The notes beneath the pieces are model-generated. The model was not told the DNA's origin and did not search any database. It was given only the letters and a program-made list of their open reading frames with translations. A stretch of 34,190 bases of DNA from Micromonospora tarensis (GTDB taxonomy: Bacteria; Actinomycetota; Actinomycetes; Mycobacteriales; Micromonosporaceae), in the NCBI RefSeq assembly GCF_016803395.1, contig NZ_JAEVHL010000045.1:1-34190 (forward strand). The letters are read 5' to 3'. Both the position numbers and the translations under genes were made by a program. Numbering within the stretch: position 1 is the stretch's first letter; every line of letters begins with the position of its first letter. Below, piece after piece: positions 21,908 to 29,793 of the stretch.

Positions 21908-22567
21908 TTGTTCAGACGACGAAAGGACCGGGCCGGTGGCAGGCAAGCACTCCCGTACCCGCATCTTCTCCTCGCCGGCGGCATCGTGGCCACCGCGGCG
22001 GTCGGTGTCGCCCTCGCCGTCGGGGGCACTGTCGGTGCCGTGCAGCTGACGTCCGGCTCCGACCCGGCGGAGCAGACGGCTCTCGAATTCCCCCCGACCA
22101 CCGCCGCGAGCAGCCCCACCCCCAGCTCCCCGGCCGCCTCCCCGAGCGTCAGCGCCTCGCCGAGCGTGACCGCCAGCCCGTCGGCGACCCGATCGCAGCA
22201 GGCGGCCTCCCGGGGCAGGACCCGCACCGCGTCCCCGAAGCCGAGCCCGACCGCCAAGAAGACCACCGCCGCGGCGAAGGTGTTGGAGAGCGGATCGTGC
22301 GGCGCCTCGTTCTACTCCGACGGTCAGCTCACCGCCAACGGTGAGTCGTTCAACCCCGGCGCGCTGACCGCCGCGCACAAGACGCTGCCGTTCAACACCA
22401 GGGTGCGGGTGACCAACCCGGCCAACGGCAAGTCGGTGACGGTGCGGATCAACGACCGCGGCCCGTTCATCGACGGCCGCTGCCTGGATCTCTCCCGGGC
22501 CGCCTTCGCCAGCATCGCCTCGGTCGACGTCGGAGCGCTCACCGTCCGCTACGAGGTCCTCGGCTGA
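21908..22567 (+). CDS. Septal ring lytic transglycosylase RlpA-like protein (apparent 5' frameshift)
   Basis: 219 aa in the minimal in-frame reading from TTG 21908. A signal/membrane segment ([20 protein letters not shown]) is followed by a Ser/Pro/Thr/Lys-rich wall-spanning linker of about 80 residues. The C-terminal double-psi beta-barrel reads [48 protein letters not shown] and [12 protein letters not shown], as in RlpA. RlpA cleaves denuded glycan strands at the septum, though many actinobacterial homologues are untested. The best ribosome-binding site (GAAAGGA 21921-21927) serves GTG 21936 (MAGKHSRTR), which is in another frame; one missing base near 21960 would join it to HLLLAGG. Confidence 0.8.
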   Translation: MFRRRKDRAGGRQALPYPHLLLAGGIVATAAVGVALAVGGTVGAVQLTSGSDPAEQTALEFPPTTAASSPTPSSPAASPSVSASPSVTASPSATRSQQAASRGRTRTASPKPSPTAKKTTAAAKVLESGSCGASFYSDGQLTANGESFNPGALTAAHKTLPFNTRVRVTNPANGKSVTVRINDRGPFIDGRCLDLSRAAFASIASVDVGALTVRYEVLG

Positions 22568-22770
22568 CCGGGACGGGCGAGGCCGATTCGGCCGGCCGAC
22601 TGGGCTGGCCGGACAGAACTCTCTCGAACGACGGGTCAGGTTCATTCACCCGTTCACGTCCATCAGGCAAACTGTCAGTCGTACCCACGCGACTCCTCCA
22701 GTCGGGCCGTCGCCCGCTGAGCCCCGGATCCCGCGCCGGCCTCGGCGCGGCCCTTGTTCTGCTCACGATC

Positions 22771-23796
22771 GTGTCGGCGGTGGAGGCGGCGGACGGCCGC
22801 AAGGCGCACTACATCGCGCTGCTGGCGGCGGTGCCGTTCCTGGCCTCCGCCCTGGCGTCCTGGCTGGTGGTCCTGGGCGTGGGCATCGTGGCGACAGTGG
22901 TCGGGGTCGGCTTCGCGCTGGTCGAGCCGAAGATGTGGCTGGTCACCTCGGTCAACGTGGTGGCGGTCGCGGTCGCCACCGGGCTGGCGGCGGGGGTGGC
23001 CTGGGCCCGGCAGCGGCAGGCCGAACGGATCGTCGAGCTGACCAAGCTCGCCTCGGTGGCCCAGCAGGCGGTGCTGCGTCCGCTCGGGCCCCAGGTCGGC
23101 ACGCTCTCGGTCGCGGGCCGCTACATCTCGTCCACAGCGACGGCCGAGATCGGCGGTGACCTGTACGAGGCGATCGACACGCCCTACGGCGTACGCATGA
23201 TCATCGGCGATGTACGCGGCAAGGGCCTCGACGCGGTCCGGCTGGCCAGCATCGTGCTCGGCTCCTATCGGCACGTCGCGTACGAGCGGGCCGACCTGCG
23301 GGCCGTCGTCGCCGACCTGGACCGCGCGGTGGCCCGCAATGTCGGCGACGAGGACTTCGTCACCGCGGCCCTGGTCGAGGAGCGCGGCGGCACCCTCACC
23401 ATCGTCAACTGTGGGCATCCGCCACCGCTGTTGCTGCGCCGCGGCGCGGTGATCCCGCTGGAGCCGCCGGCGCCGGCGCCCCCGCTCGGGTTCATGCCGG
23501 TGGTCCGCCCCCGGGTCGAACGCCTGGAGCCCGGAGACCGGCTGCTGCTGTTCACCGACGGCCTCGGCGAGGCGCGCCGGGACGGCGAGTTCTTCCCCAC
23601 CGCCGACCGGGCCTGGCGACTGCTCGGCCACGGCACTGTCGCCGACGGTCTGGCCTCGTTGGAGACCGCCCTGGTCGAGTGGGTCCATGGTCGGCTCGAC
23701 GACGACATCGCGCTGGTCCTGATGGAGTACGTGGGCGACCGTCGCGGCGCCGCGGTGGCCGTCCCGAGCTGGGAGGTCGGCGCCGCCGAGAGCTGA
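22771..23796 (+). CDS. SpoIIE/RsbU-type PP2C serine/threonine phosphatase, membrane anchored
   Basis: 341 aa from GTG 22771, a minimal start. Two to three membrane helices (residues 12-70) precede a short coiled linker and the PP2C domain, with the metal and catalytic motifs AEIGGDLYEA, IIGDVRGKGLDAV, TIVNCGHPPPLLL, LLLFTDGLGEAR and DDDIALVLME. Such enzymes dephosphorylate anti-anti-sigma factors and switch on alternative sigma factors. The frame stays open upstream and encodes another hydrophobic stretch (AGLGAALVLLTIVSAVEA), so the true N-terminus is probably longer, near 22672-22681, where only CTG 22672 is a usable codon. No sensor or sigma-factor gene is adjacent. Confidence 0.87.
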   Translation: MSAVEAADGRKAHYIALLAAVPFLASALASWLVVLGVGIVATVVGVGFALVEPKMWLVTSVNVVAVAVATGLAAGVAWARQRQAERIVELTKLASVAQQAVLRPLGPQVGTLSVAGRYISSTATAEIGGDLYEAIDTPYGVRMIIGDVRGKGLDAVRLASIVLGSYRHVAYERADLRAVVADLDRAVARNVGDEDFVTAALVEERGGTLTIVNCGHPPPLLLRRGAVIPLEPPAPAPPLGFMPVVRPRVERLEPGDRLLLFTDGLGEARRDGEFFPTADRAWRLLGHGTVADGLASLETALVEWVHGRLDDDIALVLMEYVGDRRGAAVAVPSWEVGAAES

Positions 23797-23848
23797 TCCG
23801 GCCGGCGCGGCCCGAAGCTGTGTAACCGCCGTCACTTGGGTGATCCGC

Positions 23849-23898
23849 TTGTCGCTGCCTACCCACGAGTAATACAGTCGGGGTTACTGATCGGTAAC
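23849..23898 (+). promoter_or_regulatory. fadE5 promoter and operator palindrome
   Basis: TTGTCG (23849-23854) and TACAGT (23873-23878) are 18 bp apart, with transcription start near 23885. GTTACTGATCGGTAAC (23883-23898) covers the start site; its arms GTTAC/GTAAC are perfect and only the T/G pair next to the central GATC mismatches. A protein bound here would block transcription. The same site occurs ahead of etfD. Confidence 0.6.
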
Positions 23899-23926
23899 AC
23901 CTGTCCGGAAGCGGGGGCCAGCGAGC

Positions 23927-25783
23927 ATGACCCACTACAAGAGCAACCTCCGGGATCTCGAGTTCAACCTTTTCGAGGTCTTCGGCGCGGACCGGGCGTT
24001 CGGCCAGGAGCCGTACTCGGATCTCGACACCGACACCGCCCGCAGCTTCCTCGCCGAGGTCGACCGGCTGGCCCGCGAGGACCTGGCCGCCAGCTACACG
24101 GACAGCGACCGCAACCCACCGGTCTTCGATCCGGCCACGCACACGGCGCCGCTGCCGGAATCGTTCAAGAAGTCCTACCAGGCGTTCATGGACTCCGAGT
24201 TCTGGCGCCTTGACCTGCCGCCGGCGCTGGGCGGCACCAACGCCCCGCGTGCCCTCTGGTGGGCGCTCGCCGAGCTGGTGCTCGGCTCGAACGCCCCGGT
24301 CTGGATGTACGCCTCCGGCCCGTCCTTCGCGCACGTGCTGCACGTCGAGGGCACCGAGCGGCAGCAGAAGTGGGCCAAGCTCTTCATCGACAAGCAGTGG
24401 GGCTCCACGATGGTGCTCACCGAGCCGGACGCCGGCTCGGACGTGGGCGCGGGCCGCACCCGGGCGATCCAGCAGCCCGACGGCAGCTGGCACATCGAGG
24501 GCGTGAAGCGCTTCATCACCTCTGGTGAGCACGACCTGAGCGACAACATCGTGCACTACGTGCTGGCCCGCCCGGTCGGCGTGGCGGGCGTCGGTGGCCC
24601 CGGCACGAAGGGCCTGTCGCTCTTCGTGGTGCCGAAGTTCCACTTCGACGAGACCACCGGCGAGCTTGGCGAGCGCAACGGCGTCTACGCCACGAACGTC
24701 GAGCACAAGATGGGTCTGAAGGTCTCCAACACCTGCGAGGTGACCTTCGGCGAGCACGGCGTACCGGCCAAGGGCTGGCTGCTGGGCGACAAGCACGATG
24801 GCATCCGGCAGATGTTCATGATCATTGAGTACGCCCGGATGATGGTCGGCACCAAGGCGATCGCCACCCTCTCCACCGGCTACCTGAACGCCCTGGAGTA
24901 CGCGAAGAACCGGGTGCAGGGCGCCGACCTGGTCCAGCAGGCGGACAAGACCGCCCCCCGGGTCACCATCACCCACCACCCGGACGTCCGCCGCTCGCTG
25001 CTGCTGCAGAAGTCGTACGCCGAGGGTCTCCGCGCCCTGGTCCTCTACACCGCCACCTGGCAGGACAAGGTCGCGCTCGCCGAGGCCGCCGGCGACGAGA
25101 AGGCCACCAAGCTGGCCAAGCGGGTCAACGACCTGCTGCTGCCGCTGGTCAAGGGCGTCGGCTCGGAGCGGGCCTACGAGATGCTCGGGCACGAGGCGCT
25201 ACAGACCTTCGGCGGCTCCGGGTTCCTCCAGGACTACCCGCTGGAGCAGTACGTCCGCGACGCGAAGATCGACACCCTGTACGAGGGCACCACCGCCATC
25301 CAGAGCCTCGACCTGATCTTCCGCAAGATCGTTCGGGACAACGGTCGGGCGCTGCTGGCGGTCTCCGGCGAGATCCAGGAGTTCATCTCGTCCGAGGCGG
25401 GCAACGGCCAGCTCAAGGAGGAGCGGCAGGCGCTCGGCAAGGCACTCGGCGAGATCCAGAACATCCTCGGCGTGCTGACCGGCTGGCTGGGCGAGGCGCA
25501 GGCCGGCGACGCCCGCGCGCTCTACAAGGTCGGGCTGAGCAGCCGGCGTTTCCTGCTGGCGATCGGTGACCTGGTGGTCGGTTGGCTGCTCCAGCGGCAG
25601 GCCGACGTGGCGCTGAAGGCGCTCGCCGGCGACGTCTCCGCCAGCGACAAGGCGTTCTATACCGGCAAGGTGGCCGCTGCCCGTTTCTTCGCCCGCGAGG
25701 TGCTGCCCCGCATCGGCGCCGACCGGCGGATCATCGAGGGCGCCGACCTCGACATCATGGACCTCCCGGAGGAGGCCTTCTGA
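23927..25783 (+). CDS. fadE5: Acyl-CoA dehydrogenase, FadE5 type
   Basis: 618 aa, close to mycobacterial FadE5 (Rv0244c, about 611 aa), starting [20 protein letters not shown]. The FAD/substrate blocks [17 protein letters not shown] and [14 protein letters not shown], then [35 protein letters not shown] and [20 protein letters not shown] are all present. [13 protein letters not shown] carries the likely catalytic base Glu453. A C-terminal helical domain (about 480-618) is typical of this subgroup. It oxidises acyl-CoA to trans-2-enoyl-CoA in beta-oxidation, probably with broad chain length, and passes electrons to EtfBA and on to EtfD. The gene stands alone, with its own operator and terminator. 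Confidence 0.93.
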   Translation: MTHYKSNLRDLEFNLFEVFGADRAFGQEPYSDLDTDTARSFLAEVDRLAREDLAASYTDSDRNPPVFDPATHTAPLPESFKKSYQAFMDSEFWRLDLPPALGGTNAPRALWWALAELVLGSNAPVWMYASGPSFAHVLHVEGTERQQKWAKLFIDKQWGSTMVLTEPDAGSDVGAGRTRAIQQPDGSWHIEGVKRFITSGEHDLSDNIVHYVLARPVGVAGVGGPGTKGLSLFVVPKFHFDETTGELGERNGVYATNVEHKMGLKVSNTCEVTFGEHGVPAKGWLLGDKHDGIRQMFMIIEYARMMVGTKAIATLSTGYLNALEYAKNRVQGADLVQQADKTAPRVTITHHPDVRRSLLLQKSYAEGLRALVLYTATWQDKVALAEAAGDEKATKLAKRVNDLLLPLVKGVGSERAYEMLGHEALQTFGGSGFLQDYPLEQYVRDAKIDTLYEGTTAIQSLDLIFRKIVRDNGRALLAVSGEIQEFISSEAGNGQLKEERQALGKALGEIQNILGVLTGWLGEAQAGDARALYKVGLSSRRFLLAIGDLVVGWLLQRQADVALKALAGDVSASDKAFYTGKVAAARFFAREVLPRIGADRRIIEGADLDIMDLPEEAF

Positions 25784-25833
25784 CCGTGCCACGGCACGCC
25801 TGACGGTTCCGGGTCGCACCACCCGGCACCGAC

Positions 25834-25861
25834 GCCGGCGGGGTGAGGCTGCCCCGCCGGC
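25834..25861 (+). terminator. Terminator of fadE5
   Basis: GCCGGCGGGG (25834-25843) pairs perfectly with CCCCGCCGGC (25852-25861) around an 8-nt loop. The remaining gap to 26077 shows no further gene. Confidence 0.8.
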
Positions 25862-26077
25862 CGTCGCCGTGTCCGGGCTTGGGTGACCGGCCGTCAGGCG
25901 GGCGATGATCGCGGTCTGCGTGGTCGGCCGCAGTGCGGGCCCGGGCGGTCGCCCCGGGGGCTGGGCGGGTGCCGCATTGACCGAGCCCCGCCGGGTATGC
26001 CGGCGGCGTGGCGGGTAACCGTCGCGTGACCTCGAAAGGGAACGCCCAGAGCCACCGCACGGGGGAGTGCAGCGCAC

Positions 26078-26347
26078 ATGGGTGTAGGAAGCGGGATTTT
26101 TCTCATCGCGATCGGCGCGATCCTGACCTTCGCGCTGAGAGCCAACGTCTGGTGGATCGACGTGCGGGCGGTCGGCTGGGTGTTCATCCTGGCCGGGCTG
26201 GCCGTGCTGCTGACCACGCTGTGGTTCTGGCAGGACCGGCGCAAGCGGGCCCGAACCCTGATCGTGGAGGAGAACCGGCTGTCGCACCCGACGGCGATGA
26301 TGCCGCCGCCGCCGGACCCGCCACCACCGACCGCCCCGCCGTCCTGA
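26078..26347 (+). CDS. DUF6458 family small membrane protein
   Basis: 89 aa from ATG 26078 behind GGGGGAG. MGVGSGIFLIAIGAILTFAL and VRAVGWVFILAGLAVLLTTL form two membrane helices, the DUF6458 fold, followed by a basic turn and a Pro-rich tail (PPPPDPPPPT). Function unknown. A paralogue lies at 27054, with the SixA-like gene between them on the other strand. Confidence 0.88.
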   Translation: MGVGSGIFLIAIGAILTFALRANVWWIDVRAVGWVFILAGLAVLLTTLWFWQDRRKRARTLIVEENRLSHPTAMMPPPPDPPPPTAPPS

Positions 26348-26372
26348 TCCCGGACGACCTGGACGCGTAGCG

Positions 26373-26405
26373 CTGAGCCACCCGCCCGATCGGCGGGTGG
26401 CTCAG
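26373..26405. terminator. Bidirectional terminator containing the stop codon of the SixA-like gene
   Basis: CTGAGCCACCCGCC (26373-26386) pairs perfectly over 14 bp with GGCGGGTGGCTCAG (26392-26405); the loop is 5 nt. The stop codon of the opposite-strand phosphatase gene (26402-26404) lies inside the stem. Confidence 0.88.
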
Positions 26406-26941
26406 TCGCGTGCGGTGTGCCGGGCCGTGATCGGCGCTCCCGCCCGGGCCAACCCCATCCACCCGTCCGGGCAGCGGTGCACCGCCAGCTCGGCGGTGCG
26501 TAGCCCCTCCTCGTCCACCCCTTCCGGGTCGAGGAGCGCGGAGAGTAGCGATATGCCCGGATTGTGGGCAATGAGTAGCGCGGTGCGGGCCGTCGGGTCC
26601 ACCGTGCGGACCAGCGACAACAGCTCCTCGGGGTGGGCGTCGTACGCCCCCGGCTCGTAACGGACGGTGGGGCGGGGGCCGGTCGGCCCACCCTCCGGCG
26701 GCGAACCGGTCATCCCCATCGCCACACCGTGCCAGGTCTGCCTGGTGCGTCTGGCCGTCGAGCAGATCACCACGTCGGGCAGCAGTCCGTGGTGCGCCAG
26801 CCAGGCGCCGGCCGCCGCCGCGTCAGCGTTCCCGCGGGTGCTCAACGGCCGCTCGGCGTCGTCGGTCGCGTCACTGCCCTGCTCGGCCTTCGCATGCCGC
26901 AGCAACACCAGTGTGCGGGTCTCAGGGTCGGCGTCCGTCAT
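26402..26941 (-). CDS. SixA-like histidine phosphatase
   Basis: 179 aa starting MTDADPETRTLVLLRHAKAE. The RHG motif is R15-H16 (LLRHAKAE) and the second histidine lies in ALLIAHNPGISLLSALL; RPLSTRGNADAAAAGAWLAH and VVICSTARRTRQTW complete the phosphohistidine-phosphatase pattern. E. coli SixA acts on phosphohistidine of the PTS protein NPr; actinobacterial members have unknown targets. GAGGG just before the ATG is a plausible ribosome-binding site. Confidence 0.92.
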   Translation of the reverse strand: MTDADPETRTLVLLRHAKAEQGSDATDDAERPLSTRGNADAAAAGAWLAHHGLLPDVVICSTARRTRQTWHGVAMGMTGSPPEGGPTGPRPTVRYEPGAYDAHPEELLSLVRTVDPTARTALLIAHNPGISLLSALLDPEGVDEEGLRTAELAVHRCPDGWMGLARAGAPITARHTARD

Positions 26942-27053
26942 GCCCTCAGCTTGCCCGATTGGCGATCTCCCTGCCGGGGTAAGTCGATGGGTGCCGCACC
27001 CCTACCGACGGCCGCGGCGCGGCGTACGCCAGGTTAGAGCCGAGGAGCGAGAC

Positions 27054-27341
27054 ATGGGCATTGGTGGCAGCATCTTCCTGATCGCGCTGGGCGCGATCTT
27101 CGCGTTCGCAGTGGAAGCCGATCTGGGTTGGTTGGACCTTGCCGTGGTCGGCTGGGTGCTGATGCTGGCCGGCGTCGCCGGCCTGCTCGCCACCCTCTAC
27201 TTCTGGAGCAGCCGCCGCCGGGCGGTGGTCGCCGCCCCGGTGCGCGAGGAGCGCGTGGTGGCCGACCGGGTCGTGCCCGTCCAGGACGACCGGGTCGTAC
27301 GGGAGTACCGCGAGGTGCGTCGGCCGGGCCACCCGGTCTGA
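27054..27341 (+). CDS. DUF6458 family small membrane protein, paralogue
   Basis: 95 aa from ATG 27054 with GAGGAG upstream. MGIGGSIFLIALGAIFAFAV and LAVVGWVLMLAGVAGLLATL match the two helices of the gene at 26078 almost residue for residue. The C-terminus differs: a charged, Val/Arg/Glu-rich tail (EERVVADRVVPVQDDRVV) replaces the Pro-rich one. Function unknown; the differing tails suggest separate partners. Confidence 0.88.
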   Translation: MGIGGSIFLIALGAIFAFAVEADLGWLDLAVVGWVLMLAGVAGLLATLYFWSSRRRAVVAAPVREERVVADRVVPVQDDRVVREYREVRRPGHPV

Positions 27342-27361
27342 TCTCCGCTCGCACACTCCGG

Positions 27362-27383
27362 GGTCCCGCAGCGTCGCGGGGCC
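27362..27383 (+). terminator. Hairpin after the second DUF6458 gene
   Basis: GGTCCCGC (27362-27369) pairs with GCGGGGCC (27376-27383), with one G-U pair and a 6-nt loop, between convergent genes. Confidence 0.5.
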
Positions 27384-27411
27384 GGCTCGCGTCTGACCCC
27401 AGCCCGCGAGG

Positions 27412-28089
27412 TCAGGCGAACAGCGCGAAGTAGATCGCGATGTGGTGGCAGAGCGCCGCCAGCAGCGTGCAGGCGTGGAAGAACTCGTGGTGACCGAAGA
27501 CGGTCGGCCACGGATTGGGCCGCCGCAGCGCGTAGCAGACCGCGCCGATGCTGTAGATCGCGCCGCCGGTGATCAGCAGGACCAGCGCCGGGACGCCGCC
27601 GCCGTGCAGGATCTCCGGCAACATGGCCACCGCCACCCAGCCCAGCGCCAGGTAGAGCGGCGCGGACACCCAGCGCGGCGCGTGCGGCCAGACCAGCTTG
27701 ACCGCCACGCCGGCCAGCGCGCCGCCCCAGACCAGGGCCAGCATCACGGTGGCCGGCCGGGGTGCGAGCAGCAGCACGCAGAACGGCGTGTACGTGCCGG
27801 CGATGAACACGAAGATCATCGAGTGGTCCATCCGGCGCATCACCTGGTAGCCGCGTTCCGACCACACCCGACGGTGGTACAGCGCGCTCGTGCCGAAGAG
27901 CCCGCACACCGTCAGGCTGTAGATGAGACAACTGACCAGGGGTGCCCAACCCGGGCGGGTGGCAGCGATCGAGCAGAGCACGATGCCGCAGACCAGGGCG
28001 ACGAAGAAGGCGTACGTGTGCAGCCAGCCGCGCATCCGGGGCTTACCGATGTCGACCGGCTTCAGGCGAAGCGGGGCGGAGGTGGTCAC
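27412..28089 (-). CDS. trhA: PAQR/hemolysin III family membrane protein TrhA
   Basis: 225 aa from GTG 28089. Seven membrane helices carry the PAQR metal-site motifs: SALYHRRVW (first His), MDHSMIFVFIAGTYTPF (His-Ser-Met), and HHEFFHACTLLAALCHHIAI (last His cluster). Bacterial TrhA is tied to membrane energetics and lipid homeostasis; the old name hemolysin III does not imply a toxin. It is divergent from pxpB, and AGGTTAC is repeated at 28096 and 28111 in the shared 107-bp gap. Confidence 0.92.
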   Translation of the reverse strand: MTTSAPLRLKPVDIGKPRMRGWLHTYAFFVALVCGIVLCSIAATRPGWAPLVSCLIYSLTVCGLFGTSALYHRRVWSERGYQVMRRMDHSMIFVFIAGTYTPFCVLLLAPRPATVMLALVWGGALAGVAVKLVWPHAPRWVSAPLYLALGWVAVAMLPEILHGGGVPALVLLITGGAIYSIGAVCYALRRPNPWPTVFGHHEFFHACTLLAALCHHIAIYFALFA

Positions 28090-28196
28090 CAGGTCAGGTT
28101 ACGACACCGTAGGTTACTTGGCAGTAGTGGCGTTGGTGACACCTGGCACCGGCACCGTGAACACCGCGGCGAGCCGACATCGGCGAGGATGAGCGG

Positions 28197-28937
28197 ATGC
28201 GGATCCGACCCGTCGGGGCGCACGCCCTGCTCCTCGACTGCATCGACCACCCCGACGTCTCCGAATCCGCGCTTGTCGAAGCATGGCGGGCCGAGCTGTG
28301 GCGGCGTCGGGAGCGGGGTGACCTGGTCGCCGTCGAGATCGTGCCGGCGGCCCGAACCATCCTTCTCGACGGCCTGCCTGACCCGGGCGCGACGGCCGAG
28401 CGGTTGGCCCGATGGGCACCAGAGGTCGCCGCGACCGCCCGCCGCGCCGAAGCCGGAGCCGAAGCCGGAGCCGACGCCACCTCCGCCGCAGCCAGCGCCC
28501 GAACAGGCAGCGCCGCTGGAGACGACGCCCGAACGAACACCGCCGCCGCCGTCGACGCGGCGGACGTGGTGGTCCCTGTCGTCTTCGACGGACCGGACCT
28601 GCCGGCGGTGGCCGAACACTGGGGCGTGCCCGAGCCGGCCGTGGCCGACCGGCTGACCGGCACCTCGTTCCGGGTCGCGTTCTGCGGCTTCGCCCCCGGC
28701 TTCCCCTACCTGACCGGGCTCCCCGCCGAGCTGGCGCTGCCCCGGCTGGCCACCCCCCGCCCCCGGGTGCCGGCCGGCTCGGTCGCGCTCGCCGGCCCGT
28801 ACGCGGGCATCTATCCGGGCGCGTCCCCCGGCGGCTGGCTGCTGGTCGGGCGGACCGACCTGGTCCTCTTCGACGTGGCCGCCGACCCGCCGACCCGCCT
28901 GGCCCCGGGCACCACGGTCCGGATGGTGCCGGCGTGA
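28197..28937 (+). CDS. pxpB: 5-oxoprolinase subunit PxpB
   Basis: 246 aa from ATG 28197 behind GAGGATGAG. The KipI/PxpB domain shows MRIRPVGAHALLLDC, VVVPVVFDGPDL, FCGFAPGFPYLTGLP, PRVPAGSVALAG and YPGASPGGWLLVGRTD. Residues about 80-120 are an Ala/Glu/Gly/Thr-rich low-complexity insert encoded partly by a GAAGCCGGAGCC repeat, unusual for the family. With PxpA and PxpC it forms the ATP-dependent 5-oxoprolinase that opens pyroglutamate to glutamate. Its stop overlaps the pxpC start (GTGA). Confidence 0.93.
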   Translation: MRIRPVGAHALLLDCIDHPDVSESALVEAWRAELWRRRERGDLVAVEIVPAARTILLDGLPDPGATAERLARWAPEVAATARRAEAGAEAGADATSAAASARTGSAAGDDARTNTAAAVDAADVVVPVVFDGPDLPAVAEHWGVPEPAVADRLTGTSFRVAFCGFAPGFPYLTGLPAELALPRLATPRPRVPAGSVALAGPYAGIYPGASPGGWLLVGRTDLVLFDVAADPPTRLAPGTTVRMVPA

Positions 28938-29793
28938 CCCGGTCGGCCATCGAGGTGCTGCGGGCCGGCGCGCTCAGCACAGTGCAGGACCTGGGCCGGC
29001 CCGGCTGGGCACATTTGGGCGTACCCCGGTCCGGTGCTCTCGACCCGGCCGCGCTGCGGCTGGCCAACCGGCTGGTGGGCAATCCGGAGCACGCCGCCGG
29101 CCTGGAGATCACCCTGACCGGCTGCACCCTGCGGCTGACCCGGGCCACCACCGTGGCGGTCACCGGCGCCGAGGTGCCGGTCCGGGCCGGCGACCGCCCC
29201 GGCGACACCGGACGCCCACTCACCGTGCCCGCCGGGACGGTGCTGCGGATCGGTCCGGCCCGGCGGGGCGTACGGAGCTGGTTGGCGGTGGCCGGCGGCA
29301 TCGAGGTGCCGCCGGTGCTCGGCAGCCGCTCCACCGACACCCTCTCCGGGCTCGGTCCGCCTGCGCTGCGCGACGGCGACCTGCTGCCGCTCGGTGAGCC
29401 GCCCAGGGCACCCGCGCGGTCGACCTGACCCTCTGCCCCGCCCCCGCGCCGGAACTGCGCCTGACGCTGCACCCCGGCCCCCGCGACGACTGGTTCACGC
29501 CCACCGCGTTCGACCGGCTGTTCGGCACCGCGTACACCATCAGCCCGGTGAGCAACCGGGTCGGCGCGCGGCTCGCCGGCGCGGCACTGCCCCGCGCGGT
29601 GGCCGGCGAGCTGCCCAGCGAGGGCATCGTGCTCGGCGCGGTGCAGGTGCCGGCGGACGGGCAACCGCTGATCTTCCTCGCCGACCACCCGACCACCGGC
29701 GGATACCCGGTCATCGGGGTGGTCACCGACGTGACACCGCTCGCGCAGGCGCGGCCAGGGACTACCGTCAGATTCCATGGACCTCAACGCTGA
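28934..29793 (+). pseudogene. pxpC: 5-oxoprolinase subunit PxpC, interrupted by an apparent frameshift
   Basis: Starts at GTG 28934, overlapping pxpB. The first frame (AIEVLRAGALSTVQDLGRPG, WAHLGVPRSGALDPAALRLA, LAVAGGIEVPPVLGSRSTDT) stops at TGA 29426. The rest of the protein continues in the frame one base earlier: VDLTLCPAPAPELRLTLHPG, then DDWFTPTAFDRLFGTAYTIS, SNRVGARLAGAAL and HPTTGGYPVIGVVTDV to TGA at 29791-29793. The switch must fall between 29398 and 29425, since the second frame has a stop at 29395. The joined product, about 286 aa, would be normal for PxpC. One base is missing, by error or mutation; if real, the oxoprolinase lacks a subunit. It overlaps pxpA by 17 nt. Confidence 0.88.

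Noticed and set aside
21936..21965. Programmed -1 frameshifting in the RlpA-like gene
   Set aside because: No X-XXY-YYZ slippery heptamer or following pseudoknot; sequence error or mutation is simpler.
23552..25192. 546-codon frame antisense to fadE5
   Set aside because: No family features; mirrors the strongly conserved FadE5 frame.
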